A stretch of DNA of 64,000 bases from Frigididesulfovibrio sp031553235 (GCA_031553235.1 JAVBLS010000041.1:1-64000), one strand, 5' to 3'; counted from the stretch's first letter, positions 23,033 through 32,110 are shown. A program made the numbers and translations. Notes: a model not told the origin generated them from the sequence alone.

Positions 23033-24181
23033 ATGTCCGATTCCCGTAAGCTTATCGCCGATGCCCTGCTGGAAATCGTCGAGCAGGCGCAGAGCGGCGG
23101 CCCCGTCGTCCGGGTGGGCCTCATGGCCCACGGTTCGGAGCTCGGGGACCACGAGCTGCTGCGCGGCGCGATGATCGCCCAGGAACGGAACCCCGGCCTG
23201 AAAGTCGTGGCCATCGGCCCCAAGCAAAGTTGCTGGGCCGGCCTGGAGTGGATTGACACCCCGGCCTGCGAGGCCGACATTGCCGCGGCCCTGGAAAAGG
23301 CCCTGGCCGACGGGGTCATCGGCGGCGCCGTGGCCCTGCACTACCCCTTCCCTGTGGGTGTGACCACCATCGGCCGCATCGTCACGCCGGGCAAGGGCAA
23401 GCCCATGTTCATCGCCTCGACCACCGGCACCTCTTCCCCCCACCGCAACGAGGCCATGCTGCGCAACGCGGTCTACGGCAACGCCGTGGCCAAGGCCATG
23501 GGCATTCTCGAACCCGCCCTGGCCCTGCTGAACATCGACGGTGCCGGCCCGGTGCTGCGCGCGCTCGGCAAAATGCAGGAGGCCGGCTACGGCGTCTCCT
23601 TCGGCGCCAGTGAACGCAAAGACGGCGGCTCATTGCTGCGCGGCAACGATATCGTGGCCGGCGGCGTGGATGTGCTGGTCTGCGACACCCTGACCGGCAA
23701 CGTGCTGATCAAAGTGTTTTCCACCTTCACCACCGGCGGCTACTACGAGAGCACCGGCTTCGGCTACGGCCCGTCCGTGGGCGAAGGCTGGGGCCGGGTG
23801 GTTTCGATCATCTCGCGCAGCTCCGGCGCGCCGGTCATTGCCGACGCCCTGGGCTACACGGCCCGGGCCGTCAAAGCCTGCCTGCCCAAGGTCGTGGCCG
23901 AAGAAATCGTCGCGGCCAAAGCCGCCGGTTTCGACAAGCTCTGTGAAGACATGCGGCCCAAGGCCGTTTGCGACGACGCCCCGGCCAAGCCGCCGGTGGT
24001 GCCCGTGGATGCGGAAATCACCGGGGTGGACGTGCTCGATATGGAACGCGCCGCTCAGGCGCTGTGGAAAGAAGGCATCTATGCCGAAACCGCCATGGGC
24101 TGCACCGGACCGGTTGTCCGGGTGCAGGCGGCGGTCAAGGACAAGGCCGCGGGCATCCTCCGCACCGCCGGGTTTATTTGA
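23033..24181 (+). CDS. grdD: Glycine reductase component C, alpha subunit
   Basis: The protein has 382 residues, PlsX-like fold. The conserved acetyl-accepting cysteine is C357 in AETAMGCTGPVVRV near the C-terminus, close to the Cys359 I recall for clostridial GrdD. Phosphorolysis of the acetyl-enzyme gives acetyl phosphate, which an acetate kinase (not in this window) could use to make ATP. It starts two bases after the grdC stop, so the subunits are coupled. Confidence 0.94.
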   Translation: MSDSRKLIADALLEIVEQAQSGGPVVRVGLMAHGSELGDHELLRGAMIAQERNPGLKVVAIGPKQSCWAGLEWIDTPACEADIAAALEKALADGVIGGAVALHYPFPVGVTTIGRIVTPGKGKPMFIASTTGTSSPHRNEAMLRNAVYGNAVAKAMGILEPALALLNIDGAGPVLRALGKMQEAGYGVSFGASERKDGGSLLRGNDIVAGGVDVLVCDTLTGNVLIKVFSTFTTGGYYESTGFGYGPSVGEGWGRVVSIISRSSGAPVIADALGYTARAVKACLPKVVAEEIVAAKAAGFDKLCEDMRPKAVCDDAPAKPPVVPVDAEITGVDVLDMERAAQALWKEGIYAETAMGCTGPVVRVQAAVKDKAAGILRTAGFI

Positions 24182-24200
24182 TAAATGGGAAAAGGGCATC

Positions 24201-24246
24201 GGGGCTCAGCCCCGGACCCCGCCGGGGGGAATGATCCTCCCGGACC
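24201..24246 (-). repeat. 46-bp repeat, right member of the inverted pair flanking grdC-grdD
   Basis: Near-exact reverse complement of 21439-21485, starting GGGGCTCAGCCCCGGACCCC. It lies 20 bases after the grdD stop. Both copies are GC-rich and internally palindromic. Confidence 0.7.
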
Positions 24247-24304
24247 GCCTCGATAAGTACAGCGATCCCGGCCTGCCGCCGGCCCCTAAAAAGGAGAAGA
24301 AACA

Positions 24305-24619
24305 ATGTTGGTTATCGACAAAGACAACTACGAAGCGGAAGTGCAGCAAAACACCGCCCCCATCGTTCTGGATTTCTGGGGCCCGCAGTGCGGCCCGTGC
24401 CTGGCGCTCATGCCGGACGTGGAAAAACTGGCCGGGGAATTTGAAGGCAAAGTCCGTTTCGGCAAGGTCAACGTGGCCGAAAACCGCCGGCTGTGCATTT
24501 CGCTCAAGGTCATGAGCGTACCCTCCTTCCTGTTCTTCAAGGGCGGGGAATGCGTGGACCGCCTCTCCGGCGACGACGTGAAGCTTGAGAATATCAAGGC
24601 CAAAGCGGCCGCGTTGTAA
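24305..24619 (+). CDS. trxA: Thioredoxin of the glycine reductase system
   Basis: The protein has 104 residues. The active site is CGPC in FWGPQCGPCLALMPDVEKLA. The rest of the fold fits thioredoxin (KVNVAENRRLCISLKVMSVP with the conserved cis-proline, FFKGGE). It carries electrons from TrxB to the Se-S bond of GrdA. Strong ribosome site AAAAAGGAGAAG. It is separated from grdA by a 144-base spacer full of hairpins. Confidence 0.93.
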   Translation: MLVIDKDNYEAEVQQNTAPIVLDFWGPQCGPCLALMPDVEKLAGEFEGKVRFGKVNVAENRRLCISLKVMSVPSFLFFKGGECVDRLSGDDVKLENIKAKAAAL

Positions 24620-24632
24620 TATATTTGGGTTT

Positions 24633-24740
24633 TGCCGCCGTTCTTCCGTCCGACGGCGGCACTGGCGACACGGTTCCATTTTATGGAGCCGTGTCCGGCC
24701 GGGGGCGACCGGCTCGCTCCCCCCGACCGGTTTCTATCAA
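24633..24740 (+). other. Tandem hairpins between trxA and grdA
   Basis: TGCCGCCGT (24633-24641) pairs with ACGGCGGCA (24653-24661). A 12-bp stem (24667-24678 with 24684-24695, one T-G pair, loop TTTTA) follows, then a GC-rich CCGGCC/GACCGG-type structure to about 24730. No U-tract follows. The structures isolate grdA on the transcript and may set its separate expression level. Confidence 0.55.
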
Positions 24741-24763
24741 CCACCTTTGCAAAGGAGGAATAC

Positions 24764-25240
24764 ATGGGCAAATTGAATGGCAAGAAACTGGTCTTGCTGG
24801 GAGAGCGCGACGGCGTGCCCAGCCCGGCCATGGAAAGTGTCTTTGCCGGCTGCGGAGCGGAGGTGGTTTTTGCGGCCACCGAATGCTTTGTCTGAACCGC
24901 GGCCGGGGCCATGGACCTGCAAAACCAGCAGCGCGTGAAAGACGCTGCGGAGAAGTACGGCAAGGAAAACGTGATCGTCGTGCTCGGCGCTTCCGATAAG
25001 GAAGGCTCCGGAATCTACGCCGAAACCGTAACCGCCGGCGACCCCACCTTTGCGGGCCCCCTGGCCGGAGTCTCGTTGGGACTCCCCGTTTACCACATTC
25101 TGGATCCGAAGCTGAAAGCCGAAGCCGACCCCGCCAAGTGGGAAGAGCAAATCGGCATGATGGAAATGGTGCTCGACGGCGACGGCCTTGCCGCCGCGGT
25201 CGGCGAAATGCGCGACCAGCACGGCCTGAACGTCCTGTAG
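24764..25240 (+). CDS. grdA: Glycine reductase selenoprotein A (Sec at UGA 24893)
   Basis: The protein has 158 residues from ATG 24764 (AGGAGG upstream). TGA 24893-24895 interrupts an otherwise continuous frame at codon 44. The context ECFVU-TAAGAMDL is the invariant GrdA selenocysteine site, at the known position 44. GrdA carries the Se-carboxymethyl intermediate from component B to component C, and its selenide is regenerated by thioredoxin. I see no clean SECIS stem after this UGA, only weak GC pairing. It is the last gene of the operon, an unusual place for grdA. Confidence 0.95.
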
Positions 25241-25299
25241 CCGCGCGGAGGAAGGCGCAACCTCCCCCTTCCAAGGGAGTTACCCCCTTGGACCCCTTT

Positions 25300-25337
25300 T
25301 CGGCCCGTGTTTTCCGTTTTGCGGAAACACGGGCCGA
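25300..25337. terminator. Long hairpin between convergent grdA and the lipoprotein gene
   Basis: A 16-bp stem with one bulge (25300-25316 with 25322-25337), loop TTTTG. It is placed between convergent genes, so it could end both transcripts. There is no strong T-tract on the plus side. A smaller CCAAGG...CCTTGG hairpin precedes it at about 25271-25291. Confidence 0.65.
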
Positions 25338-25363
25338 ATCTATTGGGAGATTTCTGCTCTCCG

Positions 25364-26521
25364 CTACTTCTTCACCAGCTTGCCAAGCATCTCCGGCAAA
25401 GCGGCGGCAAGGCCGTCGTTGTCGGCGCGGCGTTGGATCGTGCCTTGCCAAATGGGGCTGGGCTTGTCCGAAAGATTTTTCAGATCGTAGCACTCCATCT
25501 CCAAGGCGTAGCCGGTGACCCCGCCCGGCGCCGCGGGCAGGAAGATAGGCTCGCCGGACAGGGCCGGGTTGCCCGGGTCCACGCCGCTGGACACGCGCCC
25601 GGCCGACGACGGGCCAGCCGGAGTCTGGGGCGGGGTGGCGTACTGCGGCTGCGGCCCATACTTGGTCATATAGTCGCGGGCCAGCATGTCGGTCTGGCGG
25701 TTCCAGGTGTCGTGGGGGTTGCCGGCCTCGTAGCCGCGGGCGTAGTCGCCGGGCGTGCCGCCATAAACGGGCGCGGGCGGCGCGGACGGAGCGGGCGCGC
25801 CGTAGCCCATGGTCGGAACGCCGCCGATGGTCCCGGCGGCCGTGAGCCCGCCGCCAAAGCCGGAGGCATGCAGCGACTGCGGCCGGACCAGGGTCAGGCG
25901 CACCACCAGGGTATAGTCGGCCAGGCCGGCGTCGGCAGCCATCTCGGGTGGAATACGGCCGGGAATACGGCCGCTGCGGCGCAGCAGGGGCATGCCGTCA
26001 AGCTGCGAGCGGGCGAACAGAACGGTTATGGGGTCCATGGGAGCAATGCCGAGCACCGAGGCGGGCAACTTGGTGTCTTCGGCAGGCACGCTGTAGCCGG
26101 AGAGCTTCAGGGGCTTGTGTTGGGCCTGTTTGGCCGCGGCGTCGGCCGCCGCCTGGTCGCCGGCGGCGGCATCGGGCTGGGGCGATACTCCCGTGGGCGC
26201 GTCGGCGGTCGAGCCGGAGGCGGGCAGGCCGGGCAGGGGTGCGGGGGTGGAGGGCGGGGCCTCGACCACAGTCAGTCCACGCGCCTGCAGCAAGGGCACG
26301 AGAGAGGCTTTGACGACGCGGAACAACGGGGCCTGTTCGTTCATCCAGGCCAGGCCGCTGCGGATGACCACCCGTCCGGAAGCGGGCAGGGTGCCACCGC
26401 CCTCGACGTGGCTTGGAGCTTCTTTGGCGGCGCAGGCTGTGACGGAGAAGAGAATGGACAGAACAAGAGCGGTCGGACTGAGGGCACGCCGAAAAACCGC
26501 CGGGAAGACGGAACGGAACAT
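25364..26521 (-). CDS. Putative lipoprotein, Pro/Ala/Gly-rich, unknown function
   Basis: The protein has 385 residues. The signal peptide (about 1-29) ends in a lipobox VTAC, with C30 as lipidated residue. An N-terminal folded part (about 40-85, VVIRSGLAWMNEQAPLFRVV) is followed by a low-complexity Pro/Ala segment (about 88-135), a second conserved-looking part (DYTLVVRLTLVRP) and a Pro/Tyr/Gly-rich stretch (about 225-330). The C-terminus resumes regular sequence (YALEMECYDLKNLSDKPSPI). I recognise no family. It probably sits in the envelope. Convergent with grdA and downstream of grpE on the same strand (60-base gap). Confidence 0.75.
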   Translation of the reverse strand: MFRSVFPAVFRRALSPTALVLSILFSVTACAAKEAPSHVEGGGTLPASGRVVIRSGLAWMNEQAPLFRVVKASLVPLLQARGLTVVEAPPSTPAPLPGLPASGSTADAPTGVSPQPDAAAGDQAAADAAAKQAQHKPLKLSGYSVPAEDTKLPASVLGIAPMDPITVLFARSQLDGMPLLRRSGRIPGRIPPEMAADAGLADYTLVVRLTLVRPQSLHASGFGGGLTAAGTIGGVPTMGYGAPAPSAPPAPVYGGTPGDYARGYEAGNPHDTWNRQTDMLARDYMTKYGPQPQYATPPQTPAGPSSAGRVSSGVDPGNPALSGEPIFLPAAPGGVTGYALEMECYDLKNLSDKPSPIWQGTIQRRADNDGLAAALPEMLGKLVKK

Positions 26522-26581
26522 GGGGGCCTCCTTTGTGCCGGATGGGCCGGCGCGGACGCCTCCGTCACCCGGCGGAGGCCG

Positions 26582-27247
26582 TCAAGACTTACGACAGACC
26601 GTAACTCTGGCGGGGCGCAGCAGACGGTTGCTCAACAGATAACCCGGCGAGAGCAAAGCGCATACGGCCCCGTCGGGCACTTCGGCCACGTCGGCCATGC
26701 CCACGGCCTCGTGTCGGGCCGGGTCAAAGGGCTCACCCACGGCGCCGATCTTTTCCAGACCATGCCTTTTCAGAGTCTCAAGCAAAAGCTTGAGGGTCAT
26801 GTCGACGCCGGTGACGAAGCTTTTGCAGGCGTCACTGGCGGAAGCGTGCTGCAGGGCCAGATCCAGGTTGTCCAGCGAAGGCAGAAGATCGGCCAGCACA
26901 TTTTCGGCCGCGAAACGCACCGACTCTTCTTTTTCGCGCTTCAGACGTTTCTGGGCGTTGTCCAACTCGGCCAGGGCGCGCAACCGGGCGTTGTCCGCCT
27001 CTTTTTTCTGCGGACAGTCGACGCACAAGCGCGGCAGGCATAGAGCATACAACTCCTCGTCGCTCAATTCGGGAACATTCTTTTCAGCGTCCGGGGCTTC
27101 GGGAGCGGGCTCCGCTTCGGGAAAAAGACCCCCTGTGGGGCCGGCGGCCGAAGGGTTGAAGGGAGGGAGCCGATCATCGTTGCCGGCCGTGTTTTCCGGC
27201 TTACCGTGCTTCATATAGGGCTCGTAAGGATTCTTTTTGCTGTGCAT
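26582..27247 (-). CDS. grpE: GrpE, nucleotide exchange factor of DnaK
   Basis: The protein has 221 residues from ATG 27247; a start at 27313 is rejected because it falls on a likely -35 region. A variable acidic/Pro-rich N-terminus (about 1-60) is followed by a long helix (RLRALAELDNAQKRLKREKEE) and the C-terminal beta domain with EPFDPARHEAVG. Odd: a cysteine cluster C-x4-C-x2-C (LCLPRLCVDCPQKK) just before the helix. GrpE releases ADP from DnaK; dnaK is not in this window. Confidence 0.9.
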   Translation of the reverse strand: MHSKKNPYEPYMKHGKPENTAGNDDRLPPFNPSAAGPTGGLFPEAEPAPEAPDAEKNVPELSDEELYALCLPRLCVDCPQKKEADNARLRALAELDNAQKRLKREKEESVRFAAENVLADLLPSLDNLDLALQHASASDACKSFVTGVDMTLKLLLETLKRHGLEKIGAVGEPFDPARHEAVGMADVAEVPDGAVCALLSPGYLLSNRLLRPARVTVCRKS

Positions 27248-27284
27248 GTCGGCCGCGTTCTCCTCTTTACCATAAGGTAGCCTG

Positions 27285-27313
27285 AGAGTAAGCACCGCGG
27301 CAAGAGGCGTCAA
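27285..27313 (-). promoter_or_regulatory. Possible sigma-70 promoter of grpE
   Basis: On the minus strand: TTGACG (27313-27308), 17-base spacer, TACTCT (27290-27285). Transcription would start near 27278, about 30 bases before the grpE ATG. No CIRCE element is seen. Confidence 0.45.
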
Positions 27314-27428
27314 GGCCGCACCGGTCTCGTCGCAATGGGCCTGAAGGCGGCGAAGCTTCGGGGCAGATCGACGGGGGCGTTGTTCTTTCTTGCACCATCA
27401 TGATAATAATCACGTCCGCCAACGTTTC

Positions 27429-27457
27429 TTGATAAATTACCCATTCCAGACTATAGT
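27429..27457 (+). promoter_or_regulatory. Sigma-70 promoter of the RND efflux operon
   Basis: TTGATA (27429-27434), 17-base spacer, TATAGT (27452-27457), a close match to consensus. Transcription would begin near 27464, about 93 bases before the adaptor gene. Confidence 0.65.
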
Positions 27458-27556
27458 TACTCCCTTGTCGTCGCCGCCCCGGGCATCGACGGCATGCAAG
27501 GCTTTCTTTCCCATACCCCCGGTCCGCCGGGCTTTACCCACTTGGAAGGAATCTGT

Positions 27557-28939
27557 ATGTCCAAGCCGTCAAACACCATACGCCTTTTCTCCGGTATCCT
27601 GTGCCTGGCCGCCCTGCTGCTGGCGGGCTGCGGCGACAAACCGGCACCCGGCAAGGCGAGGGTGCCCGTCACCTATATGGAGCTGAAACCCCATTCCGTC
27701 ATCCTGACCACGGAACTCTCCGGCCGGGCTTCGGCTTACAAGGTGGCCGAGGTGCGCCCGCAGGTCACCGGCATTATTCAGGCCCGCCTTTTTGACGAAG
27801 GCTCCATCGTGCACGAAGGCCAGGTGCTCTATCAAATTGATCCGTCCCTGTACCAGGCCACCTACGACAGCGCCAAGGCCAGCCTGATGCGCGCCGAGGC
27901 CAACCTCAAGGCCGCCGCCCTGCTGGCCCAGCGTTACGGCGCCGTGGTCGGCACCAAGGCCATCAGCCGGCAGGACTACGACAACGCCGTGGCCTCTTAC
28001 GGCCAGGCCCAGGCCGAAGTGGCCGCAGCCAAGGCTTCGCTGGAAACCGCCCGGATCAACCTGGACTACACCAAGGTCACTTCGCCGATCACCGGCTACA
28101 TCAGCCCCTCCAAGGTCACCCAGGGCGCCCTGGTCACCCAGAACCAGTCCGACGCCCTGACCACGGTGCAGCAGATCGACAAGATGTATGTGGACGTCAC
28201 CCAGGCCAGTACCGAGATGCTGCGCCTGAACCGCTCCCTGGCCGAAGGCCGGTTGAGTTCCGGCGGCGAAACGGCCCTGAAGGCCCAGCTCAAGCTCCAG
28301 GACGACTCCATGTACACGACCATGGCGTCCAAGCCTGACGCGACCGGCAAACCCACGATCGGTCCGGACGGCAAGCCCGTGCTTGCAAAGCAGCCCGTGC
28401 TCGGCGACGTACAGTTGCGCGACGTGACTGTTGATGAAAGCACCGGTTCCGTGACCATCCGAATTCTGTTCAGCAACCCGGATCAGGTGCTCAAGCCCGG
28501 TATGTACGTGCGCGCCATTCTGGAAGAAGGCGTGATGCAACACGCCCTGCTCATTCCGCAGCAGGCGGTTTCGCGCGACAACGCCGGCCGTCCCGTGGCC
28601 CGGGTGCTGACCAAGACCATGCCGCCGAAAAAAGAAGGCATGGACGCGGCCGCCTCGGCCGCCTATGACAAAGAGGCTGAAGACCTGAAGCAGGACGGAG
28701 TCTACCGCGTGGAACCGCGCCTGCTCGGCCTTGACCGGGTCATCGACAACAACTGGCTGGTTCTAAGCGGCCTGAAGCCGGGCGACCTGCTGGTGGTCAA
28801 CGGCCTGGCCCGCCCTGGCGACCTGGCCCAGGCCACCCCGGCAAGCGCCAAAGAACAGGTGGGGGAAAAAATGGAAACCCTGCGCCGCTCGCCGGCACCG
28901 AAAAAGAGCGGCTCCATCCTGCCCGACGGTGAAAAGTAA
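27557..28939 (+). CDS. RND efflux periplasmic adaptor (AcrA/MexA-like) lipoprotein
   Basis: The protein has 460 residues from ATG 27557 (AAGGA upstream). Signal peptide with lipobox LAGC, lipid-anchored at C25. Membrane-fusion-protein layout: barrel-sandwich segments (VRPQVTGIIQARLFDEGSIV and INLDYTKVTSPITGYI), central hairpin helices, and a C-terminal membrane-proximal domain. It links the inner-membrane pump at 28952 to the outer-membrane channel at 32103. The C-terminus carries an extra charged tail of about 40 residues. Confidence 0.93.
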   Translation: MSKPSNTIRLFSGILCLAALLLAGCGDKPAPGKARVPVTYMELKPHSVILTTELSGRASAYKVAEVRPQVTGIIQARLFDEGSIVHEGQVLYQIDPSLYQATYDSAKASLMRAEANLKAAALLAQRYGAVVGTKAISRQDYDNAVASYGQAQAEVAAAKASLETARINLDYTKVTSPITGYISPSKVTQGALVTQNQSDALTTVQQIDKMYVDVTQASTEMLRLNRSLAEGRLSSGGETALKAQLKLQDDSMYTTMASKPDATGKPTIGPDGKPVLAKQPVLGDVQLRDVTVDESTGSVTIRILFSNPDQVLKPGMYVRAILEEGVMQHALLIPQQAVSRDNAGRPVARVLTKTMPPKKEGMDAAASAAYDKEAEDLKQDGVYRVEPRLLGLDRVIDNNWLVLSGLKPGDLLVVNGLARPGDLAQATPASAKEQVGEKMETLRRSPAPKKSGSILPDGEK

Positions 28940-28951
28940 GGCGGCGGCACA

Positions 28952-31900
28952 ATGGCATCATTTTTTATCGACCGTCCCATTTTTGCCTGGGTCATCGCCA
29001 TCCTGATCATGATGGCGGGCTCTCTGGCCCTCTCTACCTTACCCATCGCCCAATACCCGAACATCGCGCCGCCCGAAATCTCGGTGACCTCCACCTTCCC
29101 GGGTGCTTCGGCCAAGACCCTGGAGGACACGGTCACCCAGGTCATCGAACAGCAGATGAAGGGCATCGACAACCTCAACTACATGTATTCCACCTCCGAC
29201 TCCACGGGGCAGTCGGTGGTCACCCTGTCTTTCACCGCCGGCACCAACGTGGACATCGCCCAGGTGCAGGTGCAGAACAAACTGCAACTGGCCATGCCCA
29301 AGCTGCCCCAGGAAGTGCAGCGCCAGGGCGTGACCGTGGCCAAGGCCACGAAGAACTTCTTGCTGGTCATCGGTTTTGTCTCCGAGGACAACAGCATGAC
29401 CGGCGCGGACATCGGCGACTATATCGCCTCCAACGTCCAGGATCCCATCAGCCGGGTTCCGGGTGTGGGCGACATCAACCTCTTCGGCGCCCAATATGCC
29501 ATGCGCATCTGGTGTGATCCGGCCAAGTTCGAGCAATACAAGGTCACGCCCAGCGATGTGTCCCAAGCCATCCAGGCCCAGAACGCCCAGGTGGCCGGCG
29601 GTTCGCTCGGCGCGGCCCCGGCCGTGCCCGGGCAGCAGGAAACCATGACCGTGATCGCGGCCACCCGCCTGGAGCGGGCCGAAGATTTCGGCAACATCCT
29701 GATCCGTACCAACCCGGACGGCTCGGCCGTGTACCTCAAAGACGTGGCCCGGGTGGAGCTCAACGGCGAAAGCTTCAACACCATCGCCCGTTACGGTAGT
29801 ACCGCTTCAGGCACGGGCATCGGGGCCACTGCCTCGGGCCTGGCCATCAAACTGGCCACCGGGGCCAACGCCCTGGCCACAGCCGACGCGGTCAAAGCCG
29901 AGATTCAGGAACTCTCCAAATACTTCCCCCCCGGGCTCAAGGCTGTTTATCCTTACGACACCACGCCTTTTGTGCGCATCTCCATCCACGAGGTGTTCAA
30001 AACCCTGGGCGAAGCCATTGTTCTGGTCTTCCTGGTCATGTACCTGTTCTTGCAGGATTTCCGGGCCACACTCATCCCGACCATCGCCGTGCCCGTGGTC
30101 TTGCTCGGCACCTTCGGGGTCATGTCGGCCGCGGGCTTTTCCATCAACACCCTGACCATGTTCGGCATGGTCCTGGCCATCGGCCTATTGGTCGACGACG
30201 CCATCGTGGTGGTGGAAAACGTCGAGCGGGTCATGCGTGAGGAGGGCTTACCACCAAAAGAAGCGGCCAAACGATCCATGGGCCAGATCACCGGGGCTCT
30301 GGTGGGCATCGCCATGGTGCTCTCGGCGGTGTTTATTCCCATGGCCTTTTTCGGCGGCTCCACCGGGGTCATTTACCGGCAGTTCTCCATCACCATCGTG
30401 GCTTCCATGGCCCTATCGGTGCTGGTGGCCCTGATCCTGACCCCGGCGTTGTGCGCCACCATGCTCAAGCCGCACGTCCACAAAGCCTCACACGGCTTTT
30501 TCGGCGGCTTCAACCGCTGGTTCGATTCCGTCTCGCTCAAGTACCAGGGCCTGGTGCACTCGATGGTCCTCAAGCCCATCCGTTGGCTGCTGATCTACGG
30601 CGGCGCGGTGGCCCTGATGGTGTTCCTGTTCTTTCGCCTGCCCACGGCCTTTCTGCCCGACGAAGACCAGGGGATCATGTTCGTCATGGTCCAGTTGCCG
30701 CCCGGCGCCACTTTTGAGCGTACTTCCCGCGTGCTCAAAGAAGTGGAGCACTATTTCCTGGTGGATGAAAAGAAGGCCGTGGACGGTCTCATGACCGTTG
30801 CAGGCTATAGTTACGCGGGCAACGGGCAAAACTCCGGCATGGCCTTTGTCCGCCTGAAGGACTGGGAGGAGCGCGACAGCAAAGATCTGCGCGTGCCGGC
30901 CATCCAGGCCCGGGCTTTGGCCCACTTCGCTCGAACCCAGGAAGGTGTCGTTCTGGCCTTTGCCCCGCCGGCGGTTATGGAGCTGGGCAACGCCACAGGC
31001 TTCGACTTTGAACTCATCGATCAGGGCGGCATGGGGCACGAGGCTCTGATGCAGGCCCGCGACAAACTCTTGGCCATGGGCCGCACCGACCCGAACATTA
31101 ACGGACCAACCCTGCGCCACAACGGTTTGAACGACGTCGGCCAATACTATCTGGACATCGATCTGGCCAAGGCCGGGGCTCTTTCCGTGCCCCTGAGCGA
31201 TATCAACTCGAACATCTCGGCATATTGGGGCAGCCTGTACGTCAACGATTTCACCGACAAGGGCCGGACCAAAAAGGTCATGCTCCAGGCCGACGCGCCC
31301 TTCCGCATGCAGGCCGAGGACTTCAAGCGCTATTATGTGCGCAACACCAAGGGCGACATGGTTTCACTGGCGGCCTTTGTCAGCGGCCGCAACGCCACCG
31401 GCTCGCCGCGCCTGGAACGCTACAACGGCCTGCCTTCGGTGGAAATTCTCGGCCAGCCTGCGCCGGGCAAAAGCTCCGGCCAGGCCATGGCTTCCATGGA
31501 TCAAATCGCCGCGAAACTCGGTAGCGGTTTTGGCGGCAGTTGGACGGGCCTTTCTTTACAGGAGCGAATGTCCGGCAACCAGGCTCCGGCCCTCTACGCC
31601 ATTTCCATGGCCGTAGTTTTCCTTTGTCTGGCCGCTCTGTACGAGAGTTGGAGCATTCCCTTCTCGGTGCTTCTGGTGGTGCCGCTGGGCGTCATCGGCG
31701 CCCTGGGCGGGGCGTTGTTGCGCGGTTTGAACAACGACGTCTACTTCCAGGTGGGCTTGCTGACCATCATCGGCCTGTCGGCTAAAAACGCCATTCTGAT
31801 CGTCGAGTTCGCCAAAGAGCTGGAAGAAGAAGGCCAAGACCTGATTGAGGCCACGGTGCACGCAGTGCGCCTGCGCCTGCGACCAATCATCATGACATCG

Positions 31901-32110
31901 CTGGCCTTCATCCTTGGGGTGTTGCCCCTGGCCATCAGCACCGGCGCGGGTTCGGGCAGCCAGAACGCCATCGGCACGGGCGTCATGTGCGGCATGATGA
32001 CCGCGACGGGGCTCGGCATTTACTATACGCCCATATTCTTTGTGGTGGTAAGCAAGCTTTTTGGGGTGAAGATCGAAAAGCATACCGCCAAGGGAGAAGG
32101 ACATGTCTAA
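28952..32110 (+). CDS. RND multidrug efflux transporter (AcrB/HAE1 family)
   Basis: The protein has 1052 residues, standard HAE1 length, with twelve membrane helices and two large periplasmic loops. It starts with MASFFIDRPIFAWVIAILIM. The proton-relay aspartate pair lies in GLLVDDAIVVVENVERVM, and the relay lysine in LSAKNAILIVEFAKE. It exports hydrophobic compounds, driven by the proton gradient. Twelve bases after the adaptor gene, and overlapping the outer-membrane gene by eight bases. No TetR-type repressor gene adjoins the operon. Confidence 0.95.
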   Translation: MASFFIDRPIFAWVIAILIMMAGSLALSTLPIAQYPNIAPPEISVTSTFPGASAKTLEDTVTQVIEQQMKGIDNLNYMYSTSDSTGQSVVTLSFTAGTNVDIAQVQVQNKLQLAMPKLPQEVQRQGVTVAKATKNFLLVIGFVSEDNSMTGADIGDYIASNVQDPISRVPGVGDINLFGAQYAMRIWCDPAKFEQYKVTPSDVSQAIQAQNAQVAGGSLGAAPAVPGQQETMTVIAATRLERAEDFGNILIRTNPDGSAVYLKDVARVELNGESFNTIARYGSTASGTGIGATASGLAIKLATGANALATADAVKAEIQELSKYFPPGLKAVYPYDTTPFVRISIHEVFKTLGEAIVLVFLVMYLFLQDFRATLIPTIAVPVVLLGTFGVMSAAGFSINTLTMFGMVLAIGLLVDDAIVVVENVERVMREEGLPPKEAAKRSMGQITGALVGIAMVLSAVFIPMAFFGGSTGVIYRQFSITIVASMALSVLVALILTPALCATMLKPHVHKASHGFFGGFNRWFDSVSLKYQGLVHSMVLKPIRWLLIYGGAVALMVFLFFRLPTAFLPDEDQGIMFVMVQLPPGATFERTSRVLKEVEHYFLVDEKKAVDGLMTVAGYSYAGNGQNSGMAFVRLKDWEERDSKDLRVPAIQARALAHFARTQEGVVLAFAPPAVMELGNATGFDFELIDQGGMGHEALMQARDKLLAMGRTDPNINGPTLRHNGLNDVGQYYLDIDLAKAGALSVPLSDINSNISAYWGSLYVNDFTDKGRTKKVMLQADAPFRMQAEDFKRYYVRNTKGDMVSLAAFVSGRNATGSPRLERYNGLPSVEILGQPAPGKSSGQAMASMDQIAAKLGSGFGGSWTGLSLQERMSGNQAPALYAISMAVVFLCLAALYESWSIPFSVLLVVPLGVIGALGGALLRGLNNDVYFQVGLLTIIGLSAKNAILIVEFAKELEEEGQDLIEATVHAVRLRLRPIIMTSLAFILGVLPLAISTGAGSGSQNAIGTGVMCGMMTATGLGIYYTPIFFVVVSKLFGVKIEKHTAKGEGHV

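Noticed and set aside
24893..24895. In-frame TGA in grdA read as the end of a short gene
   Set aside because: Codon 44 in CFVU-TAAGAMDL is the invariant selenocysteine of selenoprotein A, and the rest of the protein follows in frame.
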